From Puniceibacterium sp. IMCC21224 (lineage in GTDB: Bacteria; Pseudomonadota; Alphaproteobacteria; Rhodobacterales; Rhodobacteraceae): 64,000 nt of DNA. Positions 9,531-18,574 of this stretch are shown here, in pieces. The position numbers and the translations under genes are program-made. Numbering within the stretch: position 1 is the first letter of the stretch; every line of letters starts with the position of its first letter. The stretch covers positions 1,798,001 through 1,862,000 of the forward strand of contig NZ_LDPY01000001.1 in NCBI RefSeq assembly GCF_001038505.1. Reading direction: 5' to 3'. The notes beneath the pieces were generated by a model, which was given only the letters and a program-made list of their open reading frames with translations, was not told where the DNA came from and did not search any database.

Positions 9531-10898
9531 ATGACCCTGATCCGTGCCGCTCAGGCCCTGTTGCCCGATGGCTGGGCAAGCGATGTCTTGGTGGGCATCG
9601 CACCAGACGGGCGCATCGCCAATGTGGTCCAAGGGCCGGGGCAGGCTGCGGATCATCATGTCGGGATCTTGCTGCCCGCGCCGGTCAATGTCCATTCCCA
9701 TGCGTTCCAGCGCGCCATGGCCGGCCTGACCGAACGGCGTGGCCCCGATCCGAGCGATAGTTTCTGGACTTGGCGGCGCTTGATGTTCCGGTCCCTTGAC
9801 CGCCTGACGCCAGATCACGTACAGGCCATCACCGCCTATGTGCAGATGGAGATGCTAGAGGCCGGATATGCCACCAATGCCGAATTCCATTATCTGCACC
9901 ACCAGCCCGGCGGCACACCCTATGACAATCTTGCCGAAATGTCGCAACGGGTTGTCGCAGCGGCGTCTGACACCGGCATCGGGCTGACCCTGTTGCCGGT
10001 TCATTACCAGTTTGGCGGTTGTGACGGACGCGGACTGGGACCGGGGCAGATCAGGTTTGGCTGTGACCCGGACCTGTTTGGACAGTTGCATGCGGATGCG
10101 GGCACTGCGCTGGGCCACCTGCCGTCCGATGCCGGTCTGGGCGTCGCACCGCATTCGCTGCGCGCCGTCGGGGCCGATACGCTACGCAGCTATGCTGATC
10201 GGTTTCCTACCGGTCCGATCCACATGCATCTGGCCGAGCAGATCCCCGAGGTCGATGAGGTGCAAGCGCATTGGGGCGCGCGCCCGGTTGACTGGGCGTT
10301 GGATAACATGGCCCTCGACGGCCGCTGGTGCCTGATCCACTGCACCCAGATGACATCAGACGAAACTATACGGCTTGCGCGGACCGGCGCGGTTGCTGGC
10401 CTCTGCCCGATCACGGAATCCTCGTTGGGGGATGGCATTTTCGATGGGGTGCGCTGGCTTGGGGCTGGGGGTGGGCTGGCCATTGGGTCGGATTCCAACA
10501 TCCGCATCGCCCTGGCCGAAGAGTTACGCACGCTCGACTATTCCCAGCGTCTGCGCGATGGCAGCCGCGCGGCGCTCGCCTCGGCTGAGATGTCGACCGG
10601 TCGCAGGCTGTATGATGCGACATTGCGCGGTGGGGCGCAGGCCATTGCCCGCGACACTGGTGCAATCGCGGCGGGAAACTGGGGCGATCTTCTGGTACTT
10701 GACGCCACCTCGGTACATCTTGAGGGACGGGAAGGCGACACAGTGCTCGATTCCTGGATCTTTGCCGGCGATGATCGGCTTGTGACGGATGTATGGTCAG
10801 CGGGGCGGCATCAGGTGCAAAATGGGCAGCATGTCGGTCGCGATGCGATCACCGCTGCGTACCGTCGTGCGATGGCGGATCTGAGGGACGCATTGTGA
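9531..10898 (+). CDS. hutF: Formimidoylglutamate deiminase
   Basis: Converts N-formimidoylglutamate to N-formylglutamate and ammonia, the fourth step when HutG is a deformylase. It is an amidohydrolase/cytosine-deaminase-type metalloenzyme of 455 residues, with the VHSHAFQRA metal motif (His55, His57), HMHLAEQIPEVDE, LIHCTQM and GSDSNIRI. A GAGG ribosome site lies 5 bases before the ATG. Its stop overlaps the GTG start of hutC, so the repressor and this enzyme are made together. Confidence 0.96.
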   Translation: MTLIRAAQALLPDGWASDVLVGIAPDGRIANVVQGPGQAADHHVGILLPAPVNVHSHAFQRAMAGLTERRGPDPSDSFWTWRRLMFRSLDRLTPDHVQAITAYVQMEMLEAGYATNAEFHYLHHQPGGTPYDNLAEMSQRVVAAASDTGIGLTLLPVHYQFGGCDGRGLGPGQIRFGCDPDLFGQLHADAGTALGHLPSDAGLGVAPHSLRAVGADTLRSYADRFPTGPIHMHLAEQIPEVDEVQAHWGARPVDWALDNMALDGRWCLIHCTQMTSDETIRLARTGAVAGLCPITESSLGDGIFDGVRWLGAGGGLAIGSDSNIRIALAEELRTLDYSQRLRDGSRAALASAEMSTGRRLYDATLRGGAQAIARDTGAIAAGNWGDLLVLDATSVHLEGREGDTVLDSWIFAGDDRLVTDVWSAGRHQVQNGQHVGRDAITAAYRRAMADLRDAL

Positions 10899-11605
10899 GT
10901 GTTGAGTCCCCGCCCAGCCTGCGCAATTGGCAGGCGGTGCAAGAAGAAGTGCTGCGCCGCATCCACGCACGAATCTGGAAACCCGGCGATCTGATCCCGA
11001 ACGAAGCAGACCTTGCGCTGGAATTTGGCTGCGCCCGGACCACCGTGAACCGTGCCCTGCGCAGTGTAGCTGAATCCGGCCTGCTGGACCGCCGTCGCAA
11101 GGCAGGTACCCGCGTGGCATTGCAGCCGGTGGTACGGGCAACGCTGAGCATCCCGATCCTGCGTCACGAGATTGAGGCGCGAGGCCATGATTATACCTAT
11201 CGCTTGGTGTCGCGTCAGATGTTGTCCGCGCCTGATACGGTCGCCGCGACCCTGCGTGTGGCGGCGAACAGCGAACTGCTGCATCTCAGGGCGCTGCATC
11301 TTGCCGATTCTTGTCCCTATGTGGTCGAGGATCGGTGGATCAATCCTGCGGTTGTGCCGGATGCTTGTGAGGAAACATTCGAACACATCAGTGGCAATGA
11401 ATGGCTGCTGATCAACGCACCTTATACCCATGGTGAGATCGCGCTGTCTGCCGATGCGGCCAGCCGGTCCGAGGCGCGCGAATTGGGCTGTGCTGCGGGC
11501 GACGCGGTGTTTGTGCTTGACCGGTTGACCTGCGACCACGCGGCAGCGATCACCAGCGTGCGGCTGGTCTTTGCGCCGGGGCATCGGGTTCAGATGGATC
11601 TTTAG
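10895..11605 (+). CDS. hutC: Histidine utilisation repressor, GntR/HutC family
   Basis: Transcription factor expected to repress the hut genes until urocanate is bound. With a GTG start at 10895 (GTGA overlap with hutF) it is 236 residues. An N-terminal winged helix-turn-helix spans about 10-75 (PNEADLALEFGCARTTVNRA), and a UTRA effector domain of the UbiC type spans about 95-236. An upstream extension to 10793 is open but would run inside hutF. Autoregulation through the palindrome at 9493-9510 is likely. Confidence 0.93.
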   Translation: MSVESPPSLRNWQAVQEEVLRRIHARIWKPGDLIPNEADLALEFGCARTTVNRALRSVAESGLLDRRRKAGTRVALQPVVRATLSIPILRHEIEARGHDYTYRLVSRQMLSAPDTVAATLRVAANSELLHLRALHLADSCPYVVEDRWINPAVVPDACEETFEHISGNEWLLINAPYTHGEIALSADAASRSEARELGCAAGDAVFVLDRLTCDHAAAITSVRLVFAPGHRVQMDL

Positions 11606-11618
11606 CCGGGTTCGGGCG

Positions 11619-12314
11619 TCAGGCGGCTGGCGGGATCACATCAATCTCGGCTGAGGGCAGGATCCAGTCTTCGGCCTCTGCTTCGGTGATCCAGCGTTGC
11701 ATCGCGGGCAGGGATCGCACAGCTTGCATATAGGCGGCGATATCTTCGGGCACGGCAATCGCATAGGTCGTCAGCCGGTTCACTAGATGCGCCGACATGG
11801 CGTCGGCTATGCTAAACTGACCACACATGAACGGCCCGTCAGACCCATGCGCCGTCCGCAGCCGCCGCCATCCTTCAATCAGGTAGTCGATTGCGGCTTG
11901 TACTTCGGGCTCGGGCACCACAGGGTCAGTGCGTCGCCGCACGTTGGTGTCGAGCGAAAAGATGATGTGTCGCACCGCACCGGGATAGCTGCCGCCGGTG
12001 GCGTGCATTTCGCATGCAAAGGATCGCGCCATGGCCCGTGCCGCGCGGTCCTGCGGCCAAAGCTGCGCGTCGGGGGCCAGATCGGCTACGTAGTCGCAGA
12101 TTGCCAGCGAATCCCAGATCACAAGCCCATTGTGATGCAGCACCGGCACCCGCCCGGTTGGGCCATATTCCAGCATCTTTGCCCGTCGGTCGGGATCGCG
12201 GAAACGGATCAAAACTTCTTCAAACTCGAACCCTGCATGGCGCAGGCAAAGCCAGGCGGGCAGGGGCCAGAGGCAATAATTCTTGTCCGCAAGAACAAAA
12301 GTCATTTCAGCCAT
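11619..12314 (-). CDS. Glutathione S-transferase family protein
   Basis: 231-residue GST-like protein: thioredoxin-fold N-terminal domain (about 1-80) with the cis-Pro region GRVPVLHHNG and a WDSLAICDY stretch where most GSTs have ES-x-x-I, then an all-alpha C-terminal domain with FSIADAMSAH. Expected activity is conjugation or reductive use of glutathione; the substrate is unknown. It overlaps the preceding P450 gene by 8 bp, so the two are co-translated and probably act on the same compound or its reactive product. Confidence 0.85.
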   Translation of the reverse strand: MAEMTFVLADKNYCLWPLPAWLCLRHAGFEFEEVLIRFRDPDRRAKMLEYGPTGRVPVLHHNGLVIWDSLAICDYVADLAPDAQLWPQDRAARAMARSFACEMHATGGSYPGAVRHIIFSLDTNVRRRTDPVVPEPEVQAAIDYLIEGWRRLRTAHGSDGPFMCGQFSIADAMSAHLVNRLTTYAIAVPEDIAAYMQAVRSLPAMQRWITEAEAEDWILPSAEIDVIPPAA

Positions 12315-13500
12315 TTAGCACCGCCTCAAGTTCACTGACGGATGTGAACATCGGTGAATGCGAAAACGCCGACGCGGTGATCCGCAGGTCGGGGAAATGC
12401 GTGACCATGTAGGCGATGACCTCTTCGATCTCGATCGTGACGGCAAAGCGGCCGATGCAGGAAAAGATGCCGCCGCCAAAGTTCAGATGCGCAGGGCGGT
12501 CGGGGCGATGGATGTCAAACTGGTCCGGTTCGGGAAAATAATTCGGGTTCCAGTGCGCGGCGCCGATATTGGGAAAAATCGCAGCGCCCATCGGGATAAA
12601 GACGCCGTCCATTTCCAGATCCTCAAGCACCTCGCGCGACGTGCTGAGCGAGCGCGGATGATAGCGCATCACCTCGCGCAGGGCCTGCGGCACCAGCGAC
12701 GGATCGCGGCCCAGTTCGGCCCAGACATCGGGGCGCCGGGCCAGTTCGATCACGGCGATGCCGATCTGATGCGAGGAATTGTCGGTATTGGCTTCAGCCA
12801 GCTTGACCACCCAGTTGCGCAACTCCTGTTCGCTCAGGTGGCCATCATCTGTTGCACGGATCAGATCGTGCAGCAGCGTGTTGGCCGGGGCGGCGCGCGC
12901 TTCGGCCACCCGCTGTTCGACATAGTCGAGCAGATCCTCGAAACCGCGTATGACTTCGCCAGTGGTCTCGGGATTGCGGGTGTGGACCTGCTGCACGATA
13001 TGCGAGGTTCGCGAAACAAAATCGGCATCCTCGACCGGCGCGCCAACCCAATAGCAGTACACGCGGCTGGGAATACGATCACACAGGGCGGCGATCAGAT
13101 CGACGGGGGAATCCTTTGGTAACTCGTCAAACGTTGTGGCAACCACGTGCCGAATATCGGTGCGAAAGCGTTCCGATCCTTGCGGCCCCATGAGCGAGGT
13201 CAGCGGCACGCGCAACTTGCGCCGCGTTTCGCCCCGGTTGTGGAACGATATCGACTGACGTTTGTAGGCCAGCGCCGGACCTTCGGGCAGGCCAAGCAGT
13301 TCCATCAGCCGGGGGTGGCCGGTGCCAAAGCGGCGATTCAGGATCGTGTCGCGGCACAGATCGTAATCAAAGATCTCGATCCCGCGTTGCGAGCGGCCCA
13401 GCTTGAACCGCTCGGCATATCCCGCAAGCGTCGGCAGCGGCGCGGCGCAGTAGTCTGCAGCGGTAAAGTCGATCTCGGGTAGCTCGTGTACCTGGCGCAT
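12307..13500 (-). CDS. Cytochrome P450
   Basis: Soluble bacterial P450 of 397 residues. The haem-ligand loop FGGGIFSCIGRF puts the thiolate Cys at residue 348. The K-helix E-x-x-R is in LREVMRYHP, and the I-helix around EANTDNSSHQ has Asn-Asp-Asn in place of the usual Gly-x-Asp-Thr, an altered oxygen-activation region. No redox partner is fused; a Rieske-type ferredoxin is encoded 1.2 kb away on the other strand but belongs with a desaturase. Its partner is a GST gene. The substrate cannot be told from sequence. Confidence 0.93.
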   Translation of the reverse strand: MRQVHELPEIDFTAADYCAAPLPTLAGYAERFKLGRSQRGIEIFDYDLCRDTILNRRFGTGHPRLMELLGLPEGPALAYKRQSISFHNRGETRRKLRVPLTSLMGPQGSERFRTDIRHVVATTFDELPKDSPVDLIAALCDRIPSRVYCYWVGAPVEDADFVSRTSHIVQQVHTRNPETTGEVIRGFEDLLDYVEQRVAEARAAPANTLLHDLIRATDDGHLSEQELRNWVVKLAEANTDNSSHQIGIAVIELARRPDVWAELGRDPSLVPQALREVMRYHPRSLSTSREVLEDLEMDGVFIPMGAAIFPNIGAAHWNPNYFPEPDQFDIHRPDRPAHLNFGGGIFSCIGRFAVTIEIEEVIAYMVTHFPDLRITASAFSHSPMFTSVSELEAVLNG

Positions 13501-13745
13501 CTTTAGTCCCCTCGGCTATGGGTGTACTGTGCTGCGCCCGGGGTGGGGTGTTCAAGCGGCTTTTTGCGTCTGCGAACAGGGCTGACACGCGGGCACCGAC
13601 GCATGGGCGAAGAATGCGTCGATCCGCCGGAGTGACGCACAAACATCACCCACCTTCAGCCCAAAATCGCGCGCGATGTCGCGGGTACCGTTGTGGCCGG
13701 TGCAGTGCGTTGCTAACGTTCAGTGTATTGGAAACGGAGGTTTCG

Positions 13746-14711
13746 ATGTCATCGGATGTGCGCACCCCTATCACTCAGGCGATGAACGACGGTGCCCTGA
13801 CCCGGCGCGAGCTGAAGGCGCTGATGATCCGGTCCGACCGTCCGGCGCTGACCCGTGTGGCGGGGTTCGTGCTGTTGTTGGTGATCGCGTCGTTGTTGAT
13901 CTGGTTCGCGCAGGGCCATTGGTGGATTATGCCCGCAATGTTTTTGCAAGGCATTGTGATCGTGCATCTTTTTGCGCTGCAACATGAATGTGTTCACTAC
14001 ACCGCCTTCAAGACTCGCAAGCTGAACGATGTGTTCGGCAATCTCTGTGGCTATGCCATCATCCTGCCAAACCAGCAATTCCGTTATGAGCATTGCAACC
14101 ACCACACCTATACCCAGCTCAAGGGGCAGGACCCCGAGCTGATCGAGCTGCCGATTTCGATCTGGAAATACCTTTGGTACATTTCGTCAGTGCCATATTG
14201 GCAGAACAAATTCCGTCAGATTGCCCGCAACGCCCCTGGGCAGTTGAACGACGAGGATCGCACTTTTCTGAGCAAATATGAGGCACCGATCATCATCCGC
14301 GAGGCGCGGTTGATGGTGGCGTTCTATGCAGTGCTGGGGCTGATTTGTCTGGCGACGGGTTGGACTGGTCCGCTGTGGTACTGGCTGCTGCCGCTGTTTC
14401 TGGGTGAGCCGGTGATGCGATTCATCCGGCTGACCGAACATGTTGGCCGTCCGAATGTCGACGACATGGCGGAAAATACCCGCACGTCGCTGGTGTCAAA
14501 ACCGATGCAATTTCTGTCGTGGAATATGAATTTTCACGCCGAACACCACTATGCCGCTTCGGTCCCGTTCCACGCCCTGCCGCAACTGCACAAAAAACTG
14601 CATGGCTACGTCCATGTTGAAGAGCGCGGATATCTCGGCGCGCATATCGACATTGTGAAACAACTGACCGGGCGCAAACCCCGCAGCGATACACAGGCAC
14701 CAAACGCGTGA
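13746..14711 (+). CDS. Membrane fatty acid desaturase-like di-iron protein
   Basis: Start chosen at 13746 because GGAGG lies 5 bases upstream, giving 321 residues. It has four or more membrane helices and the three histidine clusters of membrane di-iron enzymes: HECVH at 80-84, HCNHH at 116-120 and HAEHH at 264-268. Members desaturate or hydroxylate acyl chains, sterol-like or carotenoid substrates. The stop overlaps a Rieske ferredoxin gene by 4 bp, which is the likely electron donor. Confidence 0.9.
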   Translation: MSSDVRTPITQAMNDGALTRRELKALMIRSDRPALTRVAGFVLLLVIASLLIWFAQGHWWIMPAMFLQGIVIVHLFALQHECVHYTAFKTRKLNDVFGNLCGYAIILPNQQFRYEHCNHHTYTQLKGQDPELIELPISIWKYLWYISSVPYWQNKFRQIARNAPGQLNDEDRTFLSKYEAPIIIREARLMVAFYAVLGLICLATGWTGPLWYWLLPLFLGEPVMRFIRLTEHVGRPNVDDMAENTRTSLVSKPMQFLSWNMNFHAEHHYAASVPFHALPQLHKKLHGYVHVEERGYLGAHIDIVKQLTGRKPRSDTQAPNA

Positions 14712-15025
14712 GCCGTGACAAGAGTTGGCAGGATCTGATTGCTGTGGACGCGCTTGAACCGGGGGATGTCACCCCGGCAACGCTCGGGTCGCGCGATCTG
14801 GCGGTGTTTGATGCCAGCGACGGGCTGTTTGTCAGTATGGCGCGCTGCACCCATGGAGCGGCGAACCTTTGTGACGGGCATTTTGATGGCAGGTTTATCG
14901 AATGCCCGCTGCATCAGGGGCTGTTTGACGTGTGCGATGGATCTGCACGGGCGGCCCCCGCCCGAGTTCCGTTGCGGATGATTCCAGCGCGAGTGCGGGA
15001 CGGGATGGTTCAGGTTCTGCTGTGA
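14708..15025 (+). CDS. Rieske [2Fe-2S] ferredoxin
   Basis: 105-residue stand-alone Rieske domain with Cys47-x-His49 and Cys66-x-x-His69 (CTHGAAN and CPLHQG) as cluster ligands. It starts with GTG inside the end of the desaturase gene, so the two form a two-component oxygenase or desaturase pair. Its 3' end overlaps the convergent MATE gene by 16 bp. No reductase gene is adjacent; the partner reductase must come from elsewhere. Confidence 0.9.
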   Translation: MSRDKSWQDLIAVDALEPGDVTPATLGSRDLAVFDASDGLFVSMARCTHGAANLCDGHFDGRFIECPLHQGLFDVCDGSARAAPARVPLRMIPARVRDGMVQVLL

Positions 15026-16401
15026 TCTGCCGGTTTGGACCATAGACCACCGATTTCGCGCCCGGCGACATGGCGTGCCAGCAGCAGCGACAGCACCAGA
15101 CCAGACATGACGCTGGTGCCAATCCCGAACCAGACCGACCACAGATCCCAGCCGCGCAAATTCAGGTACAGCCAGACAAAAAAGGCGACACCAAAGCCCT
15201 GACGGTAGATGCTGATCCACAGCACATAGATTGGCCGCTTTAACGCCTGAAGCAGCGAATTGATCAGGAACAGCATCGCATAGACCGGCAGCAACAGCGT
15301 GTCGAAATGCAGATAGCTGACACCGGCGGCGCGCACTTCGGGATCGTCGGTAAAGACGCCCATCGCCCAATCTGCCCCGAGCCACAGAATCGGGCAGGTG
15401 ATCGCCATGAAGGTCAGCGCGACCTTGACACCATAGGCCAGCGCAGCACGAACCCGGTCAAAATCCCGCGCACCAAAGTTCTGCGCCGCAATCGGCAACA
15501 GTGATGTCGCGACCCCGAGAATGGGCAACAGCACCATTTGTTCGATTCGCAATCCGACGCCATAGGCGGCAATCGCGTGTCCGCCAAAGCCCTTGAGCGC
15601 AAACTGCACGGCAATACCGGCGAGGATCATCACTTGCAGGGAAAAGCTGGTCGGCAACATCTGCACGGCCAAAATGCGGAATGTCTTGACCCGTGGACGG
15701 AAATGTCGACGCTGCAGTCCCTCGGCCACTTCGGACCCGAGCAGCCGCCAAAGCATAAAGACCATAACGCCAGTCTGGCTAAGCACGGTGGACACCGCCA
15801 GCCCGTCAAATCCGATTCCGCCCCAAAGGCCAGGTAGTCCGTAGATCAGCAGAGGATTCAGGATGACATTGGCCAGAAATGCCACCCCCAGCGCCCGCGT
15901 CAGCGACACTGAATCGCCCTGTGCCTGCAGCGCTCCGTTGCAGGCGTAGGCGACGACAAAACCCGGAATCGCCAGTTGAAGCACCAGAAGATAGCGTGCG
16001 GCGGCGTCGCGATAGGCACCCGGTTCGGACACCAGCTGTACGATCCAGGGGCTTAGGATCAGCCCCACAGCCATCAACACGCCCGAGATCAATGCGGCGA
16101 ATATCAGCGCCTGTCCGGTCAGGCGTCGCGCCTGTCGCGCGTCACGTGCGCCCAAGGCGCCGCCGACCAGCGCACTGACCCCCGACCCCAGGCCGAACCC
16201 AAACGCGACATAGACAAAGAACACACCAAAGCCGATGGACAGACCCGCCTGCGACGACGTCTCCAGCCGCCCGGCAAAATACATGTCGACCATGTTGTAG
16301 GCAGTGTTGAACACCATGCCGAGCGCAGCGGGCACCGCCAGCGTACGGAAATGCTGCGACATCGGGCCGATGGTCAGATCGACCTTGGGCGCGCGTTTCA
16401 T
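15010..16401 (-). CDS. MATE family multidrug/toxin efflux transporter
   Basis: About 463 residues with roughly 12 membrane helices and the MATE hallmarks PAALGMVFNTAYNMVDMYFAG near the start and a second MatE repeat about halfway. It exports cationic or aromatic compounds using Na+ or H+. The start at 16401 (MKRAPKVDL) is preferred to an upstream ATG at 16500 that lies inside the oxygenase gene. It follows the Rieske oxygenase stop by 7 bp, so it is probably co-transcribed and may export the substrate or product. Confidence 0.92.
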   Translation of the reverse strand: MKRAPKVDLTIGPMSQHFRTLAVPAALGMVFNTAYNMVDMYFAGRLETSSQAGLSIGFGVFFVYVAFGFGLGSGVSALVGGALGARDARQARRLTGQALIFAALISGVLMAVGLILSPWIVQLVSEPGAYRDAAARYLLVLQLAIPGFVVAYACNGALQAQGDSVSLTRALGVAFLANVILNPLLIYGLPGLWGGIGFDGLAVSTVLSQTGVMVFMLWRLLGSEVAEGLQRRHFRPRVKTFRILAVQMLPTSFSLQVMILAGIAVQFALKGFGGHAIAAYGVGLRIEQMVLLPILGVATSLLPIAAQNFGARDFDRVRAALAYGVKVALTFMAITCPILWLGADWAMGVFTDDPEVRAAGVSYLHFDTLLLPVYAMLFLINSLLQALKRPIYVLWISIYRQGFGVAFFVWLYLNLRGWDLWSVWFGIGTSVMSGLVLSLLLARHVAGREIGGLWSKPADHSRT

Positions 16402-16408
16402 CGGCGGG

Positions 16409-17446
16409 TCATACTGGGGTATCCGTCCCTTGCTCTGCTGCAATTTCGCGCGCCAGGCGCATGCGGAACAGCTTGGTCCCGGCATCCAGCCCCAAATCAA
16501 TAAACGGCGTCGCGGGGGCTTTCATGCCCTTGTGAACCTCTTCCAGAACGACGCGGTCTTCCTCAAACGCCATGCGGGCGCCGGCGTTCATCTTTTCCGA
16601 GATCGCTTTGTCCTGCGGGTCAGTGTTGCGGTGCTGGAACCAGAAATAGCGTGTGCGGTCTGCGTCTATCGGGGTCATGAAATTGTAAGAGATGTTGATC
16701 AGTGTCAAATCCACCGGGGCGGCATCCGGCCCGCCTGTGCCCGGAGGGGTGTAGACAGATTTGTTCAGCGCAATGGCCGGCAGGCACATCTCGTAATGTT
16801 GCAGCCGGTCGCAATCGCCTTTGAACTTGACGATACCGGCGTAATAGGGCGACGGTGGTTGGCCATAGATCCAGCGCGACACGATCACGCCGCTGTCGGT
16901 TTTGACCACGTCCAGCGGTTGATCGTCCGTACCAGCCCCCGCAAACGAGGTGACATGCACCCAGGCGACATGGCTCGGGTCCAGCAGATTGTCGACGACC
17001 CAGAGGTAGTTGCAGTCGATGTCCAGCACACCGCCATCGGTATAGCCCCAGTCGGGATTGTCGAAATTCTCGATTGGAAAGATCAGGTCGGGGTCTGCCT
17101 GATCCGCGTCGCCCATCCAGATCCAGAGCAGGCGGTAGCGATCCACCACCGGATAGGATGTCACCACAGCGCGCCGTGGAATCTGGCCGGATTGGGTCGG
17201 GGCGGCGACGCAAGCACCTTGGCCGTCAAAGGTCAGCCCGTGATAGCCGCATTCCACAGCATCGCCCACAACCTTGCCCATCGACAGTGGCAGTTTGCGG
17301 TGTGGGCAGGCGTTTTCCAGGGCAACCGGGGTGCCATCCTGCTTGCGGTAGATCACGATATTTTCGCCCAGATACGTCTCGGCGGTCATGGCGCGGGTGT
17401 AATCTTTGGACCATCCGGCCACGTACCAGAAATTCTTTAGAAACAT
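16409..17446 (-). CDS. Rieske non-haem iron aromatic oxygenase, VanA-like
   Basis: 345-residue ring-hydroxylating or O-demethylating oxygenase large subunit. The Rieske cluster ligands are Cys47-x-His49 and Cys66-x-x-His69 (CPHRK, CGYHG), and the mononuclear iron site is in NLLDPSHVAWVH with His159 and His164. Size and layout fit the vanillate demethylase oxygenase (VanA) group. No VanB-type reductase is adjacent. It is preceded by a LysR gene on the same strand and followed by a MATE exporter, suggesting an inducible pathway for an aromatic acid; the substrate is not identifiable. Confidence 0.9.
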   Translation of the reverse strand: MFLKNFWYVAGWSKDYTRAMTAETYLGENIVIYRKQDGTPVALENACPHRKLPLSMGKVVGDAVECGYHGLTFDGQGACVAAPTQSGQIPRRAVVTSYPVVDRYRLLWIWMGDADQADPDLIFPIENFDNPDWGYTDGGVLDIDCNYLWVVDNLLDPSHVAWVHVTSFAGAGTDDQPLDVVKTDSGVIVSRWIYGQPPSPYYAGIVKFKGDCDRLQHYEMCLPAIALNKSVYTPPGTGGPDAAPVDLTLINISYNFMTPIDADRTRYFWFQHRNTDPQDKAISEKMNAGARMAFEEDRVVLEEVHKGMKAPATPFIDLGLDAGTKLFRMRLAREIAAEQGTDTPV

Positions 17447-17515
17447 GCGTTTTGCCCCGTTTTGATCCCGGTGTCATATTGCGCCTCTTGGGTGTCGAAA
17501 TCCAGCGCCAAGCGG

Positions 17516-17530
17516 TTATGATTGCGATAA
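17516..17530. promoter_or_regulatory. LysR-type T-N11-A box upstream of the Rieske oxygenase
   Basis: TTAT-N7-ATAA repeat about 70 bp before the oxygenase start and just after the LysR stop region. This matches the loose LysR-family box. It is a candidate activator site for the oxygenase-MATE transcript; the motif is degenerate and could be chance. Confidence 0.3.
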
Positions 17531-17536
17531 GCGGGG

Positions 17537-18484
17537 CTAATCCTGTCGTGGTTTTGATTTCAGTGACGCGGGCAGGGGCGGCTGCTGGGCTGCTTCGCGT
17601 TTGATCCAGTTGATGAAGCGCGCGATTTTATCAGATTTTTTCTGCGCTTCGCCATACACCAGCCAATACGCGAGCGGCGAACGCGCCGTCTGCGAAAAGG
17701 GCCGCACCAGTCGCCCGCCGTGCAGCGCATCCATCACCAGTGGCCCGCGCCCCAGTGCCACGCCGATCCCCTGGATCGCCGCTTGGATCACCAGATTCGA
17801 CTGACCAAAGCGCCGGGTGCGCGCCGGGGTAGGCAGGCTCAACCGGTTCTCACGCGCCCAATATTCCCAGTTTGGCGGGGTTGTGGTGTAGGGGGCGTAT
17901 TCGTCGCGCAACTGCGTGTGCCAGACCAGATCGGCAACGTCGTTCAGCGGATGTGGCCCCCGGAGTAACGCGGGCGAGCAGACAGGAAATACGTCTTCTT
18001 GCATCAGTTTTTCGACCACGAACCCTGGATTGTGGCCGGTGCCATAGCGAATGCCGATATCGGCCTGCCCTTCGGCGAACCCACCTGTGCCGCTGTCCGT
18101 GGTGATCGAGATCGACAGATCCGGGTGCATCAGGTCGAAATTCATCAACCTCGGGAACAGCCAGACAAAGGCGAATCCCGGCAGACAAGAGATCACGATT
18201 GTATTATCGGCCCGTCGTTTGTCGCGGATATCCTCACAGACGTCCGAGATCCGGCCCAACCCTTCGGCAATGGCCTGGGCCAGCCGAGCGCCGTCGCGGT
18301 TGGGCTGGGACCGCCGTGCGCCGCGGGTCAAAAGGGCGTGGCCCAACCAATCCTCGAGCGATTTGACGTGCTGGCTGACTGCTGACTGACTGACGCCCAA
18401 TTCATCGGCCGCGCCGGAAAAACTGGCGTGGCGCGCAACTGCCTCGAAGGCGCGAAGCGAGGTAAATGGCAAATTCAGGATCAT
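17537..18484 (-). CDS. LysR family transcriptional regulator
   Basis: 315 residues from the ATG at 18484; an ATG at 18508 would add eight residues. The N-terminal winged helix-turn-helix is clear (SLRAFEAVARH, GVSQSAVSQHVKSLE), followed by the periplasmic-binding-protein fold effector domain (FVWLFPRL, DIGIRYG). It resembles GcvA-type LysR proteins. It is divergent from the NicX-like gene and upstream of the oxygenase, so it probably controls both. A perfect 15-bp palindrome abuts its start. Confidence 0.92.
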   Translation of the reverse strand: MILNLPFTSLRAFEAVARHASFSGAADELGVSQSAVSQHVKSLEDWLGHALLTRGARRSQPNRDGARLAQAIAEGLGRISDVCEDIRDKRRADNTIVISCLPGFAFVWLFPRLMNFDLMHPDLSISITTDSGTGGFAEGQADIGIRYGTGHNPGFVVEKLMQEDVFPVCSPALLRGPHPLNDVADLVWHTQLRDEYAPYTTTPPNWEYWARENRLSLPTPARTRRFGQSNLVIQAAIQGIGVALGRGPLVMDALHGGRLVRPFSQTARSPLAYWLVYGEAQKKSDKIARFINWIKREAAQQPPLPASLKSKPRQD

Positions 18485-18499
18485 ATTAGTCAGACTAAT
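18485..18499. promoter_or_regulatory. Perfect LysR-type palindrome ATTAGTCAGACTAAT
   Basis: Seven-base arms around one central base, in the LysR T-N11-A format. It lies directly in front of the LysR ATG at 18484 and about 75 bp before the divergent NicX-like gene. Its position over the LysR translation start suggests autorepression, and probable activation of the divergent gene. Confidence 0.6.
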
Positions 18500-18574
18500 A
18501 GAATTCATTATCGGATTCAATTGGTGCTGCACCTGCAAAGCGCGCAGCATGACACGACTATGACGGAGTGCGAC

